Assembly: GCA_048493715.1 (NCBI GenBank)
Contig: JBGDCZ010000003.1
Coordinates: 1-64,000, forward strand
DNA length: 64,000 nucleotides
From: Arsenophonus sp048493715
GTDB taxonomy: Bacteria > Pseudomonadota > Gammaproteobacteria > Enterobacterales > Enterobacteriaceae
Direction: 5' to 3'
Under the pieces are notes generated by a model. It saw nothing but the letters and a program-made list of their open reading frames with translations, was not told the origin of the DNA and did not search any database. Below, piece by piece: positions 57,526 through 64,000 of this stretch (position 1 is its first letter; each line of letters opens with the position of its first letter). The position numbers were made by a program, and so were the translations under genes.

Positions 57526-59009
57526 GCCACTACCCCCAATAATCGTGCTACCGTTAGGCGATCGGAATAATCGAGCCTACGATCACCAATAATTTGATAA
57601 TCTTCATGACCTTTACCCGCAATTAATATGACATCATCAGCATTTGCCTGCATAATCGCACTGGTAACCGCTTCCACCCGCCCGACAAACGGCATTGCCC
57701 GACCGGGATCAAGAAAACCGCTTAAAATATCATTAATGATGGCTTTTGGCTCTTCGCTACGCGGATTATCATCGGTTATTACCACAAAATCAGCATACTG
57801 TTCTGCCACACTACCCATCAATGCACGTTTACCTTTGTCACGATCACCAGCACAACCGAATACACACCAAAGTTTACCACGACAATGCAGACGGATCGCA
57901 ATTAATGCTTTTTCGAGCGCATCAGGAGTATGAGCATAATCGACAACAACAATTGGCCGTCCTGGTGAGCTGAAGACCTCCATTCTCCCACAAACCGGTT
58001 GCAAAGCTGTCGATGATTTTATTATCGCATCAAGTGGATAACCCATCATTAGGAGTGTCGCCATGGCCAGCATGACATTATTAACATTAAAAGCCCCCAT
58101 TAATGGGCTTTGTAGCGTGCCTTTTCCCCATGTAGAGTTAAAATGAATGGTCGCTCCACGATCATGATAATCAATTTGTTCAACACCTAGCCAAGCTCCC
58201 TGCCAAGCTGTAGGTATTCGATTATTGATTGAAACGGCACATGCTTGTGGCAGTCGTTCAAACCACTGTAAGCCAGTATCATCATCTACATTCATAATCT
58301 GTTTATCGGATTTATGGGTAGAAAATAATAACCACTTTGCTGCTGCATAGCTTTGCATATCGCCATGATAATCAAGATGATCACGACTTAAATTAGTAAA
58401 TACAGTAGCGGTAAATGGCAAAGCTACAACACGACCTTGCACTAAGCCATGGGAAGAGACTTCCATCGCGACCAAAGTAGCTTGTTTGTCAACCAACAAT
58501 TGCAACTCAGCCTGCACATCAACCGCTGAGTCGGTGGTATTCTCACTGGGTACAATCTGACCTAGCATCCCATTACCAACCGTGCCCAGTACTGCACTAG
58601 CTTCACCCAGCTCCTGCGCCCATTGAGCAATTAGCTGGGTAGTAGTTGTTTTACCATTTGTTCCTGTTACACCAATTAATTGCAGCTTTGCTGCCGGATG
58701 TTGATAAAATTCTCCGGCTAAAAGTGATAGCTGATTATTCAAATCGTTAATATAAATCACTGGAACCCCATGCATATATCGAATAGTTCCAGCTTCTGCA
58801 ACTCCTTGTGCTTCAGCAATAATTGCGGCAACACCTTGCGCTATTGCTTGAGAAATATATTGTCGTCCATCTGTTTGATGGCCCTGAACCGCTAAAAATA
58901 GATCTCCTGCCGCTACCTTACGGCTATCAAGCGTCATCTCTCGTAACACCTTATCTGGCGCACTAACACCCAGTGGTGCAAGTAAATCGCGTAGATTACG
59001 ATCTTCCAC
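57522..59009 (-). CDS. murE: UDP-MurNAc-tripeptide synthetase (meso-DAP adding)
   Basis: Adds meso-diaminopimelate. It has the ATP loop GVTGTNGKTTTTQLIAQW near residue 112 and the DAP-specificity motif DDNPRSEEP near residue 412, which marks a DAP rather than a lysine enzyme. The length is 495, identical to E. coli. It overlaps ftsI by 14 bp. Confidence 0.98.
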   Translation of the reverse strand: MEDRNLRDLLAPLGVSAPDKVLREMTLDSRKVAAGDLFLAVQGHQTDGRQYISQAIAQGVAAIIAEAQGVAEAGTIRYMHGVPVIYINDLNNQLSLLAGEFYQHPAAKLQLIGVTGTNGKTTTTQLIAQWAQELGEASAVLGTVGNGMLGQIVPSENTTDSAVDVQAELQLLVDKQATLVAMEVSSHGLVQGRVVALPFTATVFTNLSRDHLDYHGDMQSYAAAKWLLFSTHKSDKQIMNVDDDTGLQWFERLPQACAVSINNRIPTAWQGAWLGVEQIDYHDRGATIHFNSTWGKGTLQSPLMGAFNVNNVMLAMATLLMMGYPLDAIIKSSTALQPVCGRMEVFSSPGRPIVVVDYAHTPDALEKALIAIRLHCRGKLWCVFGCAGDRDKGKRALMGSVAEQYADFVVITDDNPRSEEPKAIINDILSGFLDPGRAMPFVGRVEAVTSAIMQANADDVILIAGKGHEDYQIIGDRRLDYSDRLTVARLLGVVA

Positions 59010-60765
59010 CTATATCCTCTTTTATTTTGTTAATTACTAATTCATGATCATCTGAGGTCAATGCATCAGGCTCGACATTCATTAAACGTAAAACACCGCC
59101 CATAATGGTTCCAAATACTGGTGCAGAAACGGCACCACCATAATATTTCCCCGCAGTAGGCTCATTGATAATCACAACCAGGGCATAACGAGGGTTACTT
59201 GCCGGTGCAACTCCAGCTGTATAAGCGATATATTGATTAACATAATGACCATCACTGCCAACTTTTTTCGCTGTACCTGTCTTAATTGCTATTCGATAAC
59301 CTTTAATCGCAGCTCTGACACCACCACCACCCGGTAATGCAACACTTTCCATCATATGAACCACTGTCCGCATAATCATCTCGGGGAAAATACGAGTACC
59401 TGATACTGGTGGATCAACTTTTGTAATCGATAGCGGGCGATAAATACCAAAACTACCAATTGTTGCATAGACTCGCGCTAATTGTAACGGTGTTACCATT
59501 AGCCCATAACCAAAAGAAAAGGTGGCCCTTTCAAATTCAGACCACCGCCTTTTTTTATTAGGAAAGATGCCACTACTTTCCCCTATTAAGCCCAAATTAG
59601 TAGGTTTACCCAAGCCAAAGCGAGCATAAACATCTACTAGCTCAGCCGCAGGCATCGCTAATGCTAACTTTGAAACACCAACGTTACTTGATTTTTGTAA
59701 AATACCAGTAATTGATAACTCACTATACCTTGCTACATCTTTAATTTCATGACCATTAATCACATAGGGTTGAGTATTTAACACACTATTCGCTTTAATA
59801 AAGCCATTATTCAAGGCACTAACAATCACCATTGGTTTAACTGTTGAACCAGGTTCAAATACATCAGTGATCGCACGATTACGCATAACTTCAGTTGGTG
59901 TACCAGCAAGATTATTCGGGTTATAAGATGGACTATTTGCCATCGCCAATACTTCACCGGTATTAACATCGACTAAAATAGCGGTGCCCGACTCCGCTTT
60001 ATTTTCCTTTACACTGCGTGTTAACTCACGATAAACCAATGACTGTATACGTTCGTCAATACTTAATACCAAATCGTGGGCAACTTGACTATCAATGGAT
60101 GAAATATCTTCGATAACTCGCCCATAACGATCTTTACGCACTATCCTTTCGCCTGGTGCTCCAGTTAACAAATAATTAAAACTTTTTTCAATTCCTTCAA
60201 TCCCTTGACCATCGATATCTGTCACACCAAGTAAATGAGCCGCTACCGGACCAGATGGATAATAACGGCGTGACTCTTTACGTAAATAAATACCCGCTAT
60301 TTTTAATTCAGTAATATATTCACATATAGATGGATTCACCTGACGAGCTAAATAGATAAAACGACTATTAGGGTTAAGACTAATTTTACGATTAACTTGT
60401 TCCAGCGGTATCCTGAGCTCATCGGCTAATGCTTGCCAACGTTCATCATTGATTAATCCACCATTTTCATAAATTATTTTTGGATCAGCCCAAATAGCAT
60501 AAACCGGAACACTTACTGCTAACTGGCGGCCTTCACGATCGCTTATCATACCGCGTGCAGCAGTTACTTTTTGCACGCGTAGAGAACGCATATCACCTTC
60601 TCTAACTAACTCTTCGGGATTAATAACTTGTAGATAGGTAACTCGAACAATTAGACCAATTAATGCTAGTCCTATTCCCGCGCACAATAACAAGAAGCGC
60701 CAGCTAACATAGCTAACTTTTTCTTCATACCGTCTTCTATACTTCATCGAGCGCACAGGCTTCAT
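58996..60765 (-). CDS. ftsI: Septal transpeptidase FtsI (PBP3)
   Basis: Class B penicillin-binding protein that crosslinks septal peptidoglycan. There is one membrane anchor (about residues 22-45), then the pedestal domain. The transpeptidase domain has the catalytic Ser in FEPGSTVKPMVIV, SSNVG as the second motif and KTGTAKKVG as the third. The length is 589, against 588. A 24-bp gap separates it from ftsL. Confidence 0.98.
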   Translation of the reverse strand: MKPVRSMKYRRRYEEKVSYVSWRFLLLCAGIGLALIGLIVRVTYLQVINPEELVREGDMRSLRVQKVTAARGMISDREGRQLAVSVPVYAIWADPKIIYENGGLINDERWQALADELRIPLEQVNRKISLNPNSRFIYLARQVNPSICEYITELKIAGIYLRKESRRYYPSGPVAAHLLGVTDIDGQGIEGIEKSFNYLLTGAPGERIVRKDRYGRVIEDISSIDSQVAHDLVLSIDERIQSLVYRELTRSVKENKAESGTAILVDVNTGEVLAMANSPSYNPNNLAGTPTEVMRNRAITDVFEPGSTVKPMVIVSALNNGFIKANSVLNTQPYVINGHEIKDVARYSELSITGILQKSSNVGVSKLALAMPAAELVDVYARFGLGKPTNLGLIGESSGIFPNKKRRWSEFERATFSFGYGLMVTPLQLARVYATIGSFGIYRPLSITKVDPPVSGTRIFPEMIMRTVVHMMESVALPGGGGVRAAIKGYRIAIKTGTAKKVGSDGHYVNQYIAYTAGVAPASNPRYALVVIINEPTAGKYYGGAVSAPVFGTIMGGVLRLMNVEPDALTSDDHELVINKIKEDIGGRS

Positions 60766-60789
60766 GTTATTTACCTATTTACTAACCAA

Positions 60790-61113
60790 CTATTTTACAA
60801 TCACAATATGTTCTTGCGTCGGATCCACATGGATCATGTGTAGCTTTTCTATTGAAAGGCGCTCAATTCGACTATGATTGCCTAATGAGTTCTCCTCTAA
60901 AATCAAATTGCGCCATTCTATATCTAAAGATTCTTTTTCTTCTGTCATAAGATCTTTTTGTGCTGTCAATAATCGTGTTTCATAACTTACTGTGACAATA
61001 GAAACCGCAGAGATAATAATCACTATTAACAGCATCAATGGGATGACACCGTGCCGAAAAATATCGTAACCAATGATCCTAATTAAGCTATATTTTTCCG
61101 CTGTCATTATCAT
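60790..61113 (-). CDS. ftsL: Cell division protein FtsL
   Basis: Bitopic protein of the FtsQLB complex. The cytoplasmic N-terminus is about 25 residues, shorter than in E. coli, then comes a membrane segment (about residues 27-45) and a coiled coil with the conserved IEWRNLILEENSLG-like DIEWRNLILEENSLGNHSRI and LHMIHVDPTQEHIVI. The length is 107, against 121. Its ATG overlaps the rsmH stop by 4 bp. Confidence 0.95.
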   Translation of the reverse strand: MIMTAEKYSLIRIIGYDIFRHGVIPLMLLIVIIISAVSIVTVSYETRLLTAQKDLMTEEKESLDIEWRNLILEENSLGNHSRIERLSIEKLHMIHVDPTQEHIVIVK

Positions 61114-62063
61114 TCCAACATTTCAGCAAAACGCACAACAGAGCTTCTTGCTCGTGGATTTTCCATAACTTCTTTTGCTGTCGGTTTCAGTTTGCCTAAT
61201 ACTTTTAATACTGGACTACCGAACGACTTTAATTGCATATCTGTTAGCGGTAATCCGACAGGGACTTTTGGTCCTCTGCTATGTTCGCGAATAAAACGCT
61301 TTACCAACCTATTTTCCAATGAGTGAAAACTAATAATCGATAACCGTCCATGTGGTGCCAATATATTTAATGCCCCCTCTAGCGCTTTTGCTATCTCCTC
61401 CAATTCACTATTGATATAAATGCGAATTGCCTGGAACGATCGCGTTGCTGGATGCTTGTGTTTCTCCTTAAACGGACTAACTTGCTCAATTAAATCTGCC
61501 AATTGCTTGGTCCGCGTTAATGGCGCTTCGGCTGAATGATGGTTACGAGCAACAATCGCTTTCGCAATTCTTTTCGCAAATCGTTCTTCGCCATATGCTT
61601 TCAACACCCAGGCTATATCTGCTTCCTCGGCTTTCATTAACCATTCAGCCGCCGATTGACCTGTGGTCGGATCCATCCGCATATCTAATGGCCCATCACG
61701 CATAAAAGAAAAACCTCGCGCTGGATCATCTAATTGCGGTGATGAAACGCCTAAATCCAGCAGTACTCCATCAATCTTGCCAACTAATCCCTCTTCTTCA
61801 ATAAATGTTTGCAACTGAGAAAAAGAACCATATTTAATTGAAAATCGGGCATCAGTAATCATTTGTTGTGCCACTGCCACAGCTTGCGGATCACGATCTA
61901 TTGCTATCAGGCGCCCTTCTTTCCCTAATCGAGAGAGAATTAATTGCGAGTGCCCTCCTCGGCCAAAAGTACCGTCGATATAAATTCCATTTGTTCTGAT
62001 ATTCAATCCATTGACTGCTTCATCAAGAAGCACGCTGATATGGTTAAATTGACAGTCTGTCAT
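61110..62063 (-). CDS. rsmH: 16S rRNA m4C1402 methyltransferase
   Basis: SAM-dependent methylase acting on 16S rRNA C1402. It has the start region HISVLLDEAVNGLNI, the SAM loop YIDGTFGRGGHSQLIL, AIDRDPQAVAVA and LLDLGVSSPQLDDPARGFSF. The ATG at 62063 (MTDCQFNH) is chosen: it follows the mraZ stop by one base and aligns with E. coli MMENYKHTTVLLDEA. A longer frame reading back into mraZ is an artefact. The length is 317, against 313. Confidence 0.97.
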   Translation of the reverse strand: MTDCQFNHISVLLDEAVNGLNIRTNGIYIDGTFGRGGHSQLILSRLGKEGRLIAIDRDPQAVAVAQQMITDARFSIKYGSFSQLQTFIEEEGLVGKIDGVLLDLGVSSPQLDDPARGFSFMRDGPLDMRMDPTTGQSAAEWLMKAEEADIAWVLKAYGEERFAKRIAKAIVARNHHSAEAPLTRTKQLADLIEQVSPFKEKHKHPATRSFQAIRIYINSELEEIAKALEGALNILAPHGRLSIISFHSLENRLVKRFIREHSRGPKVPVGLPLTDMQLKSFGSPVLKVLGKLKPTAKEVMENPRARSSVVRFAEMLE

Positions 62064-62064
62064 A

Positions 62065-62523
62065 TTAAAGAGATAGATCCTGTAGCCGGGTTGATAATGG
62101 TTCATTTGTGCTCCACTCAGCTTCAATATCTGCCTGCACCTGCTGATACCAAGTCTGCTCATCCCATAACTCAAATTTATTAATTTGACCAACAAGCATA
62201 CCCGCTTTCTTAAGCCCTGCATGTTGCCGCAAGGTATTAGCAAGCAACAGACGACCTACACTATCCATCTGACATTCACTGGCATGTCCAAGTAATAAAC
62301 GCTGAACACGACGTTCAGCCGGATTCATAGCAGAAAGTTGTGATAGTTTTTTTTCGATAATTTCCCATTCAGGTAATGTATAAAGTAATAGGCATGGCTG
62401 ATGAAGGTCGATAGTAAAAACCATCTGCCCTTCTGACTCCTCGTTCAGCATACCGCGATAACGTGTAGGTACAGTTAATCGCCCTTTGCTGTCGAGATTG
62501 ACGAGTGTTGCACCACGAAACAT
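62065..62523 (-). CDS. mraZ: Transcriptional regulator MraZ
   Basis: AbrB-like ring-forming DNA-binding protein that represses the division cluster from its own promoter. It shows the duplicated SpoVT/AbrB motifs FRGATLVNLDSKGRLTVPTR and QMDSVGRLLLANTLRQHAGL. The length of 152 equals E. coli. It is the first gene of the mra/dcw cluster, and its probable operator boxes lie just upstream. Confidence 0.97.
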   Translation of the reverse strand: MFRGATLVNLDSKGRLTVPTRYRGMLNEESEGQMVFTIDLHQPCLLLYTLPEWEIIEKKLSQLSAMNPAERRVQRLLLGHASECQMDSVGRLLLANTLRQHAGLKKAGMLVGQINKFELWDEQTWYQQVQADIEAEWSTNEPLSTRLQDLSL

Positions 62524-62552
62524 ACTCTATTCAACCCTTATATTACAAAAAT

Positions 62553-62577
62553 CACCACATTACACCACAATTTCCCA
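62553..62577 (-). promoter_or_regulatory. Three MraZ-box-like repeats upstream of mraZ
   Basis: On the minus strand TGGGA, TGGTG and TGGTG occur with exactly 5 bp between them (plus-strand 62573-62577, 62563-62567, 62553-62557). E. coli MraZ binds TGGGN boxes with 5-bp spacing in the same place, between the -10 and mraZ. Here only the first box is canonical; the other two have T at position 4. Confidence 0.8.
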
Positions 62578-62587
62578 CCTACTATAG

Positions 62588-62617
62588 AGTTTACGAAGGG
62601 TATGAAAATCTTGTCAA
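62588..62617 (-). promoter_or_regulatory. Promoter of the mra/dcw cluster
   Basis: On the minus strand a perfect TTGACA (62612-62617) is followed after 18 bp by TAAACT (62588-62593). The MraZ boxes start about 10 bp downstream, as expected for a repressed sigma-70 promoter. No other good promoter was seen inside the cluster. Confidence 0.75.
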
Positions 62618-63172
62618 GCAAGAGCCACAGCACTTTAGTTTTATTTACAGAATAATGTTGGAAGATGATTGAGTGGGTTTTCTGACGAATAAAAAATCAA
62701 AAACTATTAACATTATGATAAAATTGAACAAATTGATTTTTATACTTATAGTCACTGACTAAACTTATTTAGTTCGCATAATATGAAATAAAAATCAAAA
62801 TATACAACCAATACTTCATTTTAAATCAACTTTTAGATAACACTTTGGCCATATAAATAACAATAAATCAAACTTCCCTAAAATTATTTGTAGCAAAATT
62901 TTAAAATTTATATTACTTATCAGTATATTACATACACTTATAAATATACAGTGATTTTTTATATCGCTAATCGTATAATGTCTATACTTTGAATAGAAAA
63001 ATATTCTAATCAGTCCATGACTATTTTATGTGTAAAATTTAATATTCGAAACAATTTTATTAAGAATTATCTGAAATGTTACCATTTGTTGTTATTAGCT
63101 TATTAATTTATACAAAATATTCCATTTTAACAGAGTATTTTTTTAAATTTAACTCAATGTTTTTAACTTAAG
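62618..63172. other. Intergenic region between cra and mraZ
   Basis: About 550 bp without a gene. Near the cra end an inverted repeat, AAATTTAACT (63145-63154) with AGTTAAATTT (63171-63180), overlaps the cra stop, but it lacks a T-tract in the sense needed for cra. Nothing else was seen. Confidence 0.5.
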
Positions 63173-64000
63173 TTAAATTTTTCGACTTAAGCTACCTCTG
63201 CGACATAAGTCACGCTGAATGCGTGTAATACCAGCATCGGGCTTTTCATTCTCACTTAAACTGGCTAACACCAGTTCTATAACTTTATCTACGATAACTT
63301 GATGACGTTGAACAACTGACAATACCGGGCAGGAAAAAAAATCTAACAATTCATTATCACCAAAAGTTGCAATAACAATATCATTGGCTAATTGTCCATT
63401 ACGCTTTAACATCACATCCATTACCCCCTGTAAAAGAGAAAATGACGTGGTAAAAAACGCTTGCGGCATGTCATTATGATTTAGCCACTGGGCGAAGGTT
63501 TCTTCAGCAACGTGACGTTCATAACTACTAGAATATAAATAAGTAACTGCATCTGAATCATTATGCCAAGATTCTCTAAATCCTTGTTCACGTAATAAGC
63601 TTACAGAAAGCTCAGGCAACGCACCTAAGTAGAGAACTTTTTCAACCGGAAATTTACGTAATTCAGTTGCTAACATTTCAGCATCTTGTAAATCATCACC
63701 AACGACACTAATAAAATGTTCCTGCTCTAATGCTCGATCTAAAGCAATTATGGGTAATGAGCGGTTTGCCCAGCGCTGGTAGAAAGGATGTTCTGGTGCT
63801 AAAGCGGTAGAAACAATGATTGCATCCACCTGACGTTTTAATAAATGCTCAATACACCGAATTTCGTTATCCGGTTGATCCTCAGAGCAAGCAATAAGTA
63901 ACTGATAACCACATTGACGTGATTTACGTTCAAGATAATTTGCAATACGGGTATAACTGATATTTTCTAAATCAGGGATCACCAACCCAATTGAATGTGT
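63173..64000 (-). CDS. cra: Catabolite repressor/activator Cra (FruR), 3' part
   Basis: LacI-family regulator of glycolysis and gluconeogenesis that responds to fructose phosphates. The window ends inside it: codons THSIGLVIPDLENISYTRI run off the edge, so the N-terminal helix-turn-helix (about 55-60 residues) is outside. The effector domain is complete, with ACSEDQPDNEIRCIEHLL, ALDRALEQEHFISVVGDD, LYLGALPELSVSLLREQGF and FGDNELLDFFSCPVLSV, ending CRRGSLSRKI. It is upstream of mraZ, as in E. coli. Confidence 0.96.
   Translation of the reverse strand, partial: THSIGLVIPDLENISYTRIANYLERKSRQCGYQLLIACSEDQPDNEIRCIEHLLKRQVDAIIVSTALAPEHPFYQRWANRSLPIIALDRALEQEHFISVVGDDLQDAEMLATELRKFPVEKVLYLGALPELSVSLLREQGFRESWHNDSDAVTYLYSSSYERHVAEETFAQWLNHNDMPQAFFTTSFSLLQGVMDVMLKRNGQLANDIVIATFGDNELLDFFSCPVLSVVQRHQVIVDKVIELVLASLSENEKPDAGITRIQRDLCRRGSLSRKI

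Noticed and set aside
62064..62243. N-terminal extension of rsmH by 60 codons
   Set aside because: It would lie within mraZ in another frame; the ATG at 62063 matches the family start and follows the mraZ stop by one base.
63145..63180. Inverted repeat at the cra stop as a cra terminator
   Set aside because: On the cra sense strand the stem is followed by A rather than T, and the stem is nearly all A/T.
1..64000. CRISPR arrays, tRNA genes, rRNA genes, insertion sequences, prophage genes
   Set aside because: I looked for regularly spaced repeats, cloverleaf-type sequences, transposase motifs and phage proteins and saw none. The only tandem repeats are the 9-mer array and the 14-bp duplication.

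Overview
The window is AT-rich enterobacterial chromosome in a state of partial decay. Nearly every backbone protein is close to its E. coli counterpart, and gene order follows two E. coli chromosome segments. The mix of an intact cell-wall/division cluster with many frameshifted genes, plus wrecks of host-interaction genes (a YopT-like cysteine protease, a subtilisin-like protease, a family-39 glycosidase), suggests an insect-associated member of the Morganellaceae such as an Arsenophonus-type symbiont. The genus is inference; the Enterobacterales placement is solid.

Region 1 (1-4000) is accessory. It starts with a perfect 9-bp tandem repeat and carries two broken genes, a GH39-like glycosidase and an S8 subtilase. 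Region 2 (4173-22907) follows the E. coli 65-minute order: fldB, ygfX(cptA)/ygfY(sdhE), ygfZ, gcvT, ubiI, ubiH, pepP, ygfB, zapA, ssrS (6S RNA), fau, serA, rpiA, argP, yggE, mscS. Between ygfZ and gcvT, where E. coli has yqfA, bglA, gcvP and gcvH, there are instead two degraded genes of unknown family, and gcvT is dead. A degraded C58 (YopT/LopT-type) cysteine protease gene sits between fau and serA. yggE is frameshifted and argO is absent.

Region 3 (23002-64000) is the E. coli 2-minute region in inverted order: yacL, acnB, lpd, aceF, aceE, pdhR, nadC, ppdD, hofB, hofC, coaE, zapD, yacG, mutT, secA, secM, a DUF721/DciA-like gene, lpxC, ftsZ, ftsA, ftsQ, ddlB, murC, murG, ftsW, murD, mraY, murF, murE, ftsI, ftsL, rsmH, mraZ and the 3' part of cra. 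The pyruvate dehydrogenase genes are intact, but their repressor pdhR, aconitase acnB, yacL and the type IV pilin operon ppdD-hofB-hofC are pseudogenes. The mscS/yacL junction joins two segments that are far apart in E. coli.

Functionally, the intact genes cover peptidoglycan precursor synthesis and septation (mra/dcw cluster), lipid A (lpxC), protein export (secA with its secM arrest sensor), ubiquinone hydroxylation, CoA and NAD synthesis, serine and ribose-5-phosphate synthesis, pyruvate dehydrogenase and osmotic protection. Lost functions are glycine cleavage, aconitase B, type IV pili, PdhR control and the putative secreted effectors. No insertion sequence, tRNA, rRNA or CRISPR array was seen. 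Many lesions are single-base indels in homopolymers, so sequencing error must be excluded, but nonsense codons, a 14-bp duplication and whole-gene losses show that real decay is present.
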